Shown: in pieces, positions 53,275-60,594 of the stretch
How the letters are laid out: every line of letters begins with the position of its first letter
Numbering within the stretch: the stretch's first letter is position 1
NCBI GenBank assembly: GCA_002427755.1
Contig: DIYO01000001.1
Location: forward strand, 62,001-126,000
Direction of reading: 5' to 3'
DNA length: 64,000 nt
Source: Roseivirga sp. UBA6052
GTDB lineage: Bacteria > Bacteroidota > Bacteroidia > Cytophagales > Cyclobacteriaceae
Notes under the pieces: generated by a model
The model's database searches: none
Seen by the model: only the letters and a program-made list of their open reading frames with translations
Told to the model about the DNA's origin: nothing
Position numbers and translations under genes: made by a program

Positions 53275-53823
53275 ATGAAAGCTATATATTCACTAATGTG
53301 CCTATTGATGATCGTATCACTAAGTGCACAAGATCGTTACCTCACCAGAACTGGCGAGATTACTTTTTTCTCAACCGCTCCTTTAGAGGACATTGAAGCA
53401 AAAAGCGACAAGGCACTAAGTATTGTTGATTTGGCTAAAGGCCAGGTGGCTGTTGACATGCTTATGAAGTCGTTTGAATTTGAGAAGAAGTTAATGCAAG
53501 AGCATTTTAACGAGAATTATGTCGAATCTGATAAATATCCTAAAGCCAAATTCTCAGGTACTTTTAATCCGTCAGATGCGCTGAAAGCTATGGAAGATGG
53601 CGTATACGAATTGGATGTTAAAGGAGAATTAACGATTCATGGTGTAACAAATCCTGTCGATACCAAAGCGACCTTAAGTGTAGAGTCTGGTAAACTGAAA
53701 GGTGAAGTGAAATTCAATCTAACAGTAAAATCATTTGATATTAAGATACCTAGTGTAGTTGCCAAGAAGATTGCCGAAGAAGTAGAAGTTACCGGAATCT
53801 TTAACTACGAACCTTACAACTAA
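53275..53823 (+). CDS. YceI-family secreted lipid-binding protein
   Basis: A 182-residue protein with signal peptide MKAIYSLMCLLMIVSLSAQ. It has a lipocalin-like YceI barrel: RTGEITFFSTAPLEDIEAKS, HFNENYVESDKYPKAKFSGT, VKGELTIHGVTNPVDTKATL and FNLTVKSFDIKIPSVVAKKI. The family binds polyisoprenoids or similar lipids in the periplasm. Together with the cytochrome-like lipoprotein and DUF5777 gene it forms a set often seen together in Bacteroidota, possibly redox- or quinone-related. Confidence 0.9.
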   Translation: MKAIYSLMCLLMIVSLSAQDRYLTRTGEITFFSTAPLEDIEAKSDKALSIVDLAKGQVAVDMLMKSFEFEKKLMQEHFNENYVESDKYPKAKFSGTFNPSDALKAMEDGVYELDVKGELTIHGVTNPVDTKATLSVESGKLKGEVKFNLTVKSFDIKIPSVVAKKIAEEVEVTGIFNYEPYN

Positions 53824-53827
53824 AACC

Positions 53828-54682
53828 ATGAAAAGAATCTTAAATACACTTCTCTTACTTCTTGCAACCAGTGCAATGGTATATGCACAGGAAGATTTAT
53901 TAGACATTCTTGATTCTGAACAAGAAGAAGTAGAAACTACGGTAAGCTCAATTTTTAAGGCTCAACGTCTCATCAATGGTCATACAGTGGTTACAAGGAA
54001 AGCAAAAGAGCTCGAATTTTTAATCTCGCACAGGTTTGGACGAATCAATGGTGGCATAGATCAGTTTTTTGGGCTAGATCAAGCGAACATTCGTTTCTCA
54101 CTTGAGTATGGAATTACTGACAAAATTACTGCAGGTGTAGGTAGAAACTCTTTTGAAAAAGTATATGATGGTTTCGTTAAGTATAACCTGCTTGAACAAA
54201 AAACTACAGGTACTCCTGTGGCTGTTACAGGGTTCAGCAGCATGGCGATAAGAACTGCAGATAACTTTGCTTTCGATGATGATGATTTCAATTCCAAAGT
54301 TTCTTATACGCATCAATTATTCATTGCTCGCAAAATGAATGAAAACTTGTCTTTACAATTGTCGCCCACATTCGTGCATAGAAACAAGGTTTTAGATACT
54401 CAAAAGAATGATTTGTTAGCTCTAGGTATTGGCAGTAGATATAAGTTGTCTACAAGAATGGCGATCAATTTTGAGTACTACTACAGACTGACTGAAGAGA
54501 TCACCACGGATTTTAAAGATGCTATCGGAGTAGGAGTAGAAATAGAAACAGGAGGGCATGTTTTTCACCTGCAACTGTCAAATTCTAGGTCTATGGTGGA
54601 AAGAGGCTTTATAACAGAGACAAGGGGAGATTTCTTTGGCGGAGATATTCATTTTGGATTTAATATTTCCAGAGTTTTTTAA
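53828..54682 (+). CDS. DUF5777 family beta-barrel protein
   Basis: A 284-residue protein with signal peptide (MKRILNTLLLLLATSAMVYA, cleavage before QED). Repeated amphipathic strands fit an outer-membrane barrel: INGHTVVTRKAKELEFLISH, FGRINGGIDQFFGLDQANIR, KITAGVGRNSFEKVYDGFVK. The DUF5777 family is usually next to YceI and cytochrome-like genes and is of unknown role. It begins 4 bp after yceI. A strong terminator follows. Confidence 0.83.
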   Translation: MKRILNTLLLLLATSAMVYAQEDLLDILDSEQEEVETTVSSIFKAQRLINGHTVVTRKAKELEFLISHRFGRINGGIDQFFGLDQANIRFSLEYGITDKITAGVGRNSFEKVYDGFVKYNLLEQKTTGTPVAVTGFSSMAIRTADNFAFDDDDFNSKVSYTHQLFIARKMNENLSLQLSPTFVHRNKVLDTQKNDLLALGIGSRYKLSTRMAINFEYYYRLTEEITTDFKDAIGVGVEIETGGHVFHLQLSNSRSMVERGFITETRGDFFGGDIHFGFNISRVF

Positions 54683-54705
54683 AACTCTTTCATATAAATC
54701 GTGCG

Positions 54706-54736
54706 AGCCTGGAAACATTGTTTCCGGGCTTTTTTA
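54706..54736 (+). terminator. Rho-independent terminator after the DUF5777 gene
   Basis: AGCCTGGAAACA pairs with TGTTTCCGGGCT with one wobble around a short loop, followed by a run of T. It closes the cytochrome-like/YceI/DUF5777 operon. Confidence 0.88.
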
Positions 54737-54764
54737 TTTGTTTCCACACAACAAAATATAATGC

Positions 54765-54772
54765 TACTTTTG
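54765..54772 (+). promoter_or_regulatory. Bacteroidota -7 promoter box upstream of kdsA
   Basis: TACTTTTG exactly matches TAnnTTTG and lies 22 bp before the kdsA start. A TTTG at 54737-54740 is a candidate -33 element though 24 bases away, slightly more than usual. Confidence 0.55.
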
Positions 54773-54794
54773 CGGAGCATTTTGAACAGGTGTT

Positions 54795-55628
54795 ATGGAA
54801 AAGAAAATTGTAAAAGTAGGAGATATTGATTGTGGTGCTGATGAGCTTTTTGTGATCTCAGGGCCTTGTGTAATAGAAGAAGAGTCAGTTATGATGAAAA
54901 CCGCAGAGATGCTCAAAGAGGTATCTGAGCGCTTGAACATCAAGATGATCTATAAATCTTCGTTTCAGAAAGACAATCGTTCTACTGTAGACTATTATAG
55001 AGGTCCAGGACTCGATGAAGGCTTAAAAATGCTTCAGCGAGTAAAGGATGAATTTGGTTTCCCTTTACTTACCGATATACATTATCCTGATCAAGCGGCA
55101 CCTGCTGGTGAAGTGGTTGACGTAATTCAGATACCAGCTTACCTATGTATGCAAACGGATCTAAACGTAGAAGCAGGTAAAACAGGAAAAGCAGTTAATG
55201 TAAAGCATGGTCAATTCTTAGCTCCTGAGAACATGAAAAATCCTGCAGCCAAGATTGCAAGTACAGGAAACGAGAACATTATTTTAACGGAGAGAGGATA
55301 TACTTTTGGTTATAATGACTTGATCGTAGATCCTAGAAGCTTTTATCATATGAATAAGCTGGGTTATCCTGTAGTATTTGATATTACGCACTCAATTAGG
55401 AAATACGGAATACCAAGTGCAGACGCAAAAGGTGGTGCTAGAGAATTCCTGCCTGTTTTATCAAGAGCGGGGGTTGCTGCTGGTGTTGATGGTGTTTTCG
55501 TAGAGACTCACCCTGAACCGGAAAAAGCACTTTGTGATGCTGCCAGCCAATTATGTGTGTATGACCTAGAAGAATTCTTAAAACCAATAATAGAGATACA
55601 TAATCTAGAAGTAAAATACAGAGCTTAA
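54795..55628 (+). CDS. kdsA: 3-deoxy-8-phosphooctulonate synthase (KDO-8-phosphate synthase)
   Basis: A 277-residue aldolase-like enzyme that condenses arabinose 5-phosphate with phosphoenolpyruvate, the first committed step of KDO synthesis. Motifs are FVISGPCVIEEESVMMKTAE, IYKSSFQKDNRSTVDYYRGP, LLTDIHYPDQAAP, GYTFGYNDLIVDPRSFYHM, and VFDITHSIRKYGIPS, with VFVETHPEPEKALCDA near the C-terminus. Full length for the family. First gene of a cluster with kdsC-like and kdsB genes. Confidence 0.96.
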   Translation: MEKKIVKVGDIDCGADELFVISGPCVIEEESVMMKTAEMLKEVSERLNIKMIYKSSFQKDNRSTVDYYRGPGLDEGLKMLQRVKDEFGFPLLTDIHYPDQAAPAGEVVDVIQIPAYLCMQTDLNVEAGKTGKAVNVKHGQFLAPENMKNPAAKIASTGNENIILTERGYTFGYNDLIVDPRSFYHMNKLGYPVVFDITHSIRKYGIPSADAKGGAREFLPVLSRAGVAAGVDGVFVETHPEPEKALCDAASQLCVYDLEEFLKPIIEIHNLEVKYRA

Positions 55629-55656
55629 TAAAGGCAACAGCTTCGCATTATTATTT

Positions 55657-55664
55657 TAACTTTG
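55657..55664 (+). promoter_or_regulatory. Bacteroidota -7 promoter box upstream of the transaldolase-CBS gene
   Basis: TAACTTTG exactly matches TAnnTTTG, 27 bp before the start codon. No clear TTG at -33. It suggests a promoter of its own for the gene in addition to read-through from kdsA. Confidence 0.5.
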
Positions 55665-55691
55665 CCCCACAAATTTTAGAAAAAGAATAGA

Positions 55692-56696
55692 ATGGAATTA
55701 TACCTCGATTCAGCCAACCTAGCAGAGATTGAAGAAGGATTCAAATTAGGTTTTCTTACGGGTCTTACGACCACACCAACTTTTATGCACAGAGATGGTG
55801 TTAAAGATATTGATGGCATGATTTTGAAATTGGCCGATATGGTGCCAATTCTTCAAATTGAAGCCTTAGGTGAAACTGCTGAGGAAATTGTTGCAGAAGC
55901 ACATCGTCAATTAGAGATGGGCCTAGACCCAAAGAAGACAGTATTTAAAATACCTGTTTCTTTAGAAGGCGTAAGAGCTTGTAAGATATTGACAAGTGAA
56001 GGGCTTATGGTGAATGTACACTTAGTGTATACTATTCAGCAAGCTTACATGGCCATGCAGGCTGGTGCTACTTATGTCTGTCCACTAGTTGGTAGACTGC
56101 AAGACCAAGGTCATGATGCCTTAGGACTGGTACAGGACTGTGTAGAGGCGGTAAACTACTACGGTTACAACACCAAGATTATGTTCTCTTCTGTTAGAAA
56201 CGTAGAGCATATCAAGAATGCCATTCAAATTGGTGTTCATACAATTACTGTTCCTTTAGGAATCATGAAGAAGTTGACGGACAACCACTTCACTCAATTG
56301 GGAACTGACCAGTTCTTTGAGCACACTAGGTTGATGACCGTTAGAGTTAAAGATGCTATGAGAAATGTAAATCCAACAGTTTCTCAGGACTTATCTCTTG
56401 GTGAAGCATTATTGAAAATGACTGAGTATGGTTTTGGTGCTGTTTCAGTTGTGGATGCTAATGATAACGTAATTGGTGTATTCACTGATGGTGATTTAAG
56501 AAGAAGTTTAGCTGAAGGAGCTAGTATCTTAAGTAAAAAGATGTCTGATTTCGAATACAGTGAGCCAATTTCAATAGAATCAGATGCTTTGCTTTATGAT
56601 GCGAATGACTTATTACACGCTTCTAAAGTAGATACCATACTCGTTACTGAGAATGGCAAGAGCATTGGTATGTTCGATATTCAGGACATAAAATAA
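55692..56696 (+). CDS. Transaldolase/fructose-6-phosphate-aldolase-like protein fused to a KdsD-type CBS pair
   Basis: A 334-residue protein. Residues 1-about 215 match the fructose-6-phosphate aldolase (FSA) subfamily of transaldolases: MELYLDSANL with Asp6, Gln55, the Schiff-base lysine Lys86 in VFKIPVSLEG, and GRLQDQG at the barrel rim. By alignment from memory to E. coli FSA, Asn28 is replaced by Thr28, Thr109 by His110 and Tyr131 by Leu132, so activity may be altered. Residues about 219-334 are two CBS domains; GVFTDGDLRRSL (262-273) is the signature of the CBS pair in arabinose-5-phosphate isomerase KdsD. It lies between kdsA and a kdsC-like gene, where KdsD would fit, so supplying or sensing arabinose 5-phosphate is suspected but unproven. 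Confidence 0.82.
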   Translation: MELYLDSANLAEIEEGFKLGFLTGLTTTPTFMHRDGVKDIDGMILKLADMVPILQIEALGETAEEIVAEAHRQLEMGLDPKKTVFKIPVSLEGVRACKILTSEGLMVNVHLVYTIQQAYMAMQAGATYVCPLVGRLQDQGHDALGLVQDCVEAVNYYGYNTKIMFSSVRNVEHIKNAIQIGVHTITVPLGIMKKLTDNHFTQLGTDQFFEHTRLMTVRVKDAMRNVNPTVSQDLSLGEALLKMTEYGFGAVSVVDANDNVIGVFTDGDLRRSLAEGASILSKKMSDFEYSEPISIESDALLYDANDLLHASKVDTILVTENGKSIGMFDIQDIK

Positions 56697-56700
56697 GCCT

Positions 56701-57399
56701 TTGCAACAGCTTGAAAATATATTTGAAAATGTAGGAGGAGAATTCGTTTCTCCTCTTTCTGTTATATCTGAAAAGCTTTCAAGAGTAAAAGCCTTCATTT
56801 TTGATTGGGATGGAGTATTCAATGATGGCACCAAACACCTAGAATATGGCAGCCCTTTTTCTGAGGTAGATGCCATGGGTACCAATATGCTGAGATTTGG
56901 TTACTACCTAACTCATGGGGAAGTGCCACAAACAATCATCATATCAGGAGAGAAGAATCAATCCGCTACAACACTGGCTACCAGAGAGCGATTTAACGCT
57001 TTTTACTCGAAGGCGAAGAATAAAGTAGTGGCATTAGATCATTTCTTGAATGAAACGGGTATTGAGGGTCAAGAAGTATGTTTCTTCTTCGATGACATCC
57101 TAGACTTATCCCTGGCTCAAAACGTAGGTTTGAATATTCAAATAAGCCACCCGGGAAAGCCATTGTTTTCTCATTATGTCAAGAGTCAAGAAACTGTGGA
57201 CTACAGTACTGGAAACCCCGGTGGGCAAGGAGGAGTAAGAGAGGCGATCGAAATGCTCTTAGGTGCTCAGGGTATTCATGATTTGACACTTGAGAAGCGT
57301 GTTGCTTTTGAGGGCGCCTATGCTTCATATCTGGAAAAGAGACAGTCACAACAAACAGTTTTTTATACATACGCTGAAGGCGAGATTATAAAGCAATGA
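56701..57399 (+). CDS. kdsC: KdsC-like HAD phosphatase (3-deoxy-8-phosphooctulonate phosphatase)
   Basis: A 232-residue HAD hydrolase that would remove the phosphate from KDO 8-phosphate. Motifs: FIFDWDGVFNDG (DxDG), Ser in TIIISGEKN, Lys in FYSKAKNKVVALDHFLN, and FFFDDILDLSLAQNVGL with the metal-binding Asp pair. NPGGQGGVREAIEMLL near the C-terminus is typical of KdsC. It is about 50 residues longer than the usual KdsC at the N- and C-termini. The only start in frame before the catalytic motif is a TTG at 56701, 4 bp after the previous stop, which I accept. Ends in an ATGA overlap with kdsB. Confidence 0.85.
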   Translation: MQQLENIFENVGGEFVSPLSVISEKLSRVKAFIFDWDGVFNDGTKHLEYGSPFSEVDAMGTNMLRFGYYLTHGEVPQTIIISGEKNQSATTLATRERFNAFYSKAKNKVVALDHFLNETGIEGQEVCFFFDDILDLSLAQNVGLNIQISHPGKPLFSHYVKSQETVDYSTGNPGGQGGVREAIEMLLGAQGIHDLTLEKRVAFEGAYASYLEKRQSQQTVFYTYAEGEIIKQ

Positions 57400-58136
57400 A
57401 GATTTTAGGTGTAATTCCTTCGCGATTCGCATCAACTAGATTTCCTGGTAAGCCATTGACTGATATTGCCGGTAAATCAATGATCCAGAGAGTCTATGAG
57501 CAATGCAGTAAAGCAGAGTCATTAACGGATTTAGTTGTAGCCACAGACGACAGCCGAATCTTCGAACATGTGAGTGAATTCGGAGGTAAGGCGGTGATGA
57601 CCAGCACAGACCATCCCTCAGGCACAGATCGTTGTATGGAAGCTTTAGATAGGGTAGAAGGTTCGTTTGATTATGTGATTAACATTCAAGGAGATGAGCC
57701 TTTTATTCAACCGGATCAGATTAACAAAATTGCCGATTTGCTTAATGGAGATACCCAATTGGCTACATTGGTAATGCAGTCAGACTCGTTAGAACATATT
57801 TTAAGTCATGACGAGGCGCATGTTGTTTTTACTAAGGACATGAACGCACTATATTTTAGTCGTGAACCTATTCCTCACCTTAGAAATCAGGATCCTAAAA
57901 ATTGGGCGATCCAAGAGCAGCACTATTTACAAATAGGTATCTACGGTTATCGTGTAGATATACTCAAAGAAGTAACGCAACTTTCCAAATCAAGACTTGA
58001 ATCAGCCGAATCCTTGGAGCAGCTGAGGTGGCTTGAAAATGGTTATCAAATCAAACTAGGCTTAACAGACCAACCATCTTTTGGAGTGGATAAGCCTGAG
58101 GATGTTGATTATCTAGTAAAGCGATTTCTCAGTTAG
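57396..58136 (+). CDS. kdsB: 3-deoxy-manno-octulosonate cytidylyltransferase (CMP-KDO synthetase)
   Basis: A 246-residue nucleotidyltransferase that activates KDO with CTP. Motifs are VIPSRFASTRFPGKPLTDIA at the N-terminus, VVATDDSRIFEHVSEFGG, MTSTDHPSGTDRCMEALD, YVINIQGDEPFIQPDQINKI, and RWLENGYQIKLGLTDQPSFG near the end. Full length. It overlaps the kdsC-like gene by ATGA, so both are translated together. Products feed lipopolysaccharide inner-core assembly. Confidence 0.96.
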   Translation: MKILGVIPSRFASTRFPGKPLTDIAGKSMIQRVYEQCSKAESLTDLVVATDDSRIFEHVSEFGGKAVMTSTDHPSGTDRCMEALDRVEGSFDYVINIQGDEPFIQPDQINKIADLLNGDTQLATLVMQSDSLEHILSHDEAHVVFTKDMNALYFSREPIPHLRNQDPKNWAIQEQHYLQIGIYGYRVDILKEVTQLSKSRLESAESLEQLRWLENGYQIKLGLTDQPSFGVDKPEDVDYLVKRFLS

Positions 58137-58142
58137 TATTAC

Positions 58143-58754
58143 TTACTGACTTTTTGATTTTTGTCGCTCCATAAATGAGACATAATAAGCGAACAGCTTT
58201 TTGTTTCTGTCAGGGTCGTTATTGAACTTTTCGAGTAGGTCAGGCTCTATGGACAGAATTTCTCTAAGCCCTTTTTTAGTTAATCTACCAATTTCACCAT
58301 TAGTCAGACTAATAAGTCTGCGTGAAAGTGAACATGCTCGTGATCCATTCACAATGTTACAGTCTCGGTCTTCATAATAACTTACAGGAGCCAAGTACTT
58401 TATCTTTGAAAATTCTGTTTTCGGGCCTAGCTCAGGTTCAAAAGGTGATAGATAGATAAATTGGCCATCAGAAAAACCATATACAGTACCTATTTCTTTA
58501 CCCTTCTTTTTAGAAATACCAATTCTATGGTAAACAACAGAGCCTCCCATATTCAATGCGCCATATCCTCTTTTCTTTTCAGAAATAGAATAATCAAATG
58601 GTAGTGAAGGTGCATTGTTGACAAACTCCTCAAAGCTTTTATAGATACCTGGTTTGTAGTTGTTTACAGCGTTTAAGATAGGTGTTTGGGCTAAGGTCGA
58701 ATTATAGTTCAATGAAAACAGCAGTAAGACTAAGATAAATTTGAGTTTTTGCAT
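58143..58754 (-). CDS. Secreted protein of unknown function
   Basis: About 203 residues from the ATG at 58754; a TTG six bases further out is possible. The signal peptide is MQKLKFILVLLLFSLNYNST, cleaved near LAQ. The mature protein has YKPGIYKSFEEFVNNAPSLP, GYGALNMGGSVVYHRIGISK, VYGFSDGQFIYLSPFEPELG and two Cys around RDCNIVNGSRACSLSRR. No family is recognised. It converges on kdsB with a 6 bp gap and diverges from selO across about 380 bp. Confidence 0.65.
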   Translation of the reverse strand: MQKLKFILVLLLFSLNYNSTLAQTPILNAVNNYKPGIYKSFEEFVNNAPSLPFDYSISEKKRGYGALNMGGSVVYHRIGISKKKGKEIGTVYGFSDGQFIYLSPFEPELGPKTEFSKIKYLAPVSYYEDRDCNIVNGSRACSLSRRLISLTNGEIGRLTKKGLREILSIEPDLLEKFNNDPDRNKKLFAYYVSFMERQKSKSQ

Positions 58755-59133
58755 GCTCAAATCTATACGCTTAAGCTTTTCTATCTCAACGGTTTATATA
58801 AGTATAGCGCCTTTGGCGTAATCAATTACAATTAATTTAAGTCGCTACCTTTTAAACTCTTAACGTTTGTTGCGATAATCACACTATTTTCAACTTTTAT
58901 GTCTTCAATTATTTTGGGTTTTTTACCACATTCTTGAGGAAGCATAATCGATTATAATTGTGTAATGGAAATGCAGTGTTTTTATCTGGACCTGTCATGA
59001 TTATTTCTTTTATCTATTACAAAGTTGTTCAATACTTTCGGAACAAACTTGACACTTCTAGTCAACCTTTTGACATTTGAAGTCATTCGGAACAAAAGAA
59101 TTTTAGAGTTGGTTATTAGACAAATTTACCTTT
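58755..59133. other. Long intergenic region upstream of selO with a paired operator
   Basis: No gene or tRNA is seen. It contains promoters for the two divergent genes and the paired TGAC-N7-GTCA site at 59037-59096. A TACTTTCG near 59032 is one base off TAnnTTTG and could be the selO -7 box. A small hairpin CGCC-TTT-GGCG is near 58808. Confidence 0.5.
59037..59096. promoter_or_regulatory. Paired dyad operator upstream of selO
   Basis: Two copies of TGAC-N7-GTCA at 59050-59064 and 59071-59085 start exactly 21 bp apart, two turns of the helix. They are bracketed by two direct repeats TTCGGAACAAA at 59037-59047 and 59086-59096. Such spacing is typical of cooperative dimer binding. The regulator is not in the window. 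Confidence 0.55.
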
Positions 59134-60561
59134 ATGACTTGGCTGAAACATTCATATGCCTCTAAACTTCCCAATACCCTTTTCTCTAGTCAGGAACCTG
59201 AGCCAGTCTCAAATCCTAGCATTGCTTTATTTAACGAAGTGCTGGCCAATGACTTGGGTGTAGCTGATTATTTGAAAGAACGTGATGTTCTCAAGTTCTT
59301 ATCTGGAAATGAAATAGTCGAGGATAGTCTACCTATTGCACAGGCTTATGGCGGGCATCAGTTTGGTCATTTCAATCGACTAGGAGACGGGCGCGCAGTA
59401 CTCCTAGGAGAGATAAAGGCTCGGGATGGTTTGTATGATCTCCAATTGAAAGGTTCAGGGCAAACACCGTATTCAAGAAGGGGAGATGGTAGGGCAACCT
59501 TCTATTCTATGCTCAGAGAGTATTTGATTAGTGAAGCGATGCATGCCTTACGAATTCCAACCACAAGAAGCCTGGCAGTTGTTCAGACTACAGATAAGGT
59601 TTACAGAGAGCAGGTAAATGAAGGTGCTGTTTTATCGAGAATAGCGGCTAGTCATATTCGGGTCGGTACTTTTGAATATGCCCGTTACTTTGGCGAAGAA
59701 GGTGATTTAGAGGCATTGCTTCAATACACCATTCAAAGACATTACCCTGAGCTATTTGATCATCAGAATCATGCGCTGGCCTTGTTGGAAAAGGTAATGA
59801 CAAAGCAAAAGGATTTGATTATCGATTGGTTACGCGTTGGTTTTATTCATGGAGTTATGAACACTGATAATGTGACCATCTCAGGTGAAACCATTGATTA
59901 CGGACCGTGTGCCTTTATGAATGCTTATCATCCTAAGACCGTTTTCAGTTCTATTGATAGAGAGGGAAGATATGCTTTTGCGAATCAGCCGAATATTGGT
60001 TTCTGGAACATGCGGGTTTTTGCCAATGCACTACTTCCGCTGATTGATAAGAATGAAGAAGTTGGAAAGGTAAAGGCTCAAGAAGTGCTGGAAGACTTCC
60101 CCGATGACTTCTCGAAAGCCTATTTCAAAATGATGGGAGATAAGCTTGGTATTGTTAACCAAGAGGAGAGTATTCGCGATTTAGTTCAGGAGTGTATGTT
60201 GATTTTGGTCAATCAAAAGATAGACTATACCAACTTCTTTAATGAGTTAAGAAGGGGTGGGGAGATAATAGATAAGCTTCAAATGGAAGAGGCTTTTACG
60301 GCTTGGTATGCTAAGTGGCAAGTAGCTCGACTTAGAGATACTACTTTAGAGGCGAGTGAGGCGCTTATGATCAAGAATAACCCTGTTGTGATACCAAGAA
60401 ATCATATGGTGGAAGAGGTCTTGAATTCTGCTGTATATGGTAATATGAAACCATTTCACGAGTTTTTGAAGGAGTTGTCAACGCCTTACGATGATACCAC
60501 GGCCATTCAATTTGTGCCACTCAATTATGACGCAGGTTATCAGACTTTTTGTGGAACATGA
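59134..60561 (+). CDS. selO: SelO-family protein adenylyltransferase (YdiU/UPF0061)
   Basis: A 475-residue pseudokinase that transfers AMP from ATP to Ser/Thr/Tyr residues of target proteins in E. coli and human homologues. Motifs include AQAYGGHQFGHFNRLGDGRA, LQLKGSGQTPYSRRGDGRAT and SRIAASHIRVGTFEYARYFG; the catalytic and metal region is FIHGVMNTDNVTISGETIDY. Length matches E. coli SelO (478). The third residue from the end is Cys (FCGT), as in bacterial SelO, where this position corresponds to the selenocysteine of the eukaryotic protein. Confidence 0.94.
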   Translation: MTWLKHSYASKLPNTLFSSQEPEPVSNPSIALFNEVLANDLGVADYLKERDVLKFLSGNEIVEDSLPIAQAYGGHQFGHFNRLGDGRAVLLGEIKARDGLYDLQLKGSGQTPYSRRGDGRATFYSMLREYLISEAMHALRIPTTRSLAVVQTTDKVYREQVNEGAVLSRIAASHIRVGTFEYARYFGEEGDLEALLQYTIQRHYPELFDHQNHALALLEKVMTKQKDLIIDWLRVGFIHGVMNTDNVTISGETIDYGPCAFMNAYHPKTVFSSIDREGRYAFANQPNIGFWNMRVFANALLPLIDKNEEVGKVKAQEVLEDFPDDFSKAYFKMMGDKLGIVNQEESIRDLVQECMLILVNQKIDYTNFFNELRRGGEIIDKLQMEEAFTAWYAKWQVARLRDTTLEASEALMIKNNPVVIPRNHMVEEVLNSAVYGNMKPFHEFLKELSTPYDDTTAIQFVPLNYDAGYQTFCGT

Positions 60562-60594
60562 GTTATGCCATTTAAGTGCTTTTTGAAGGTATTA

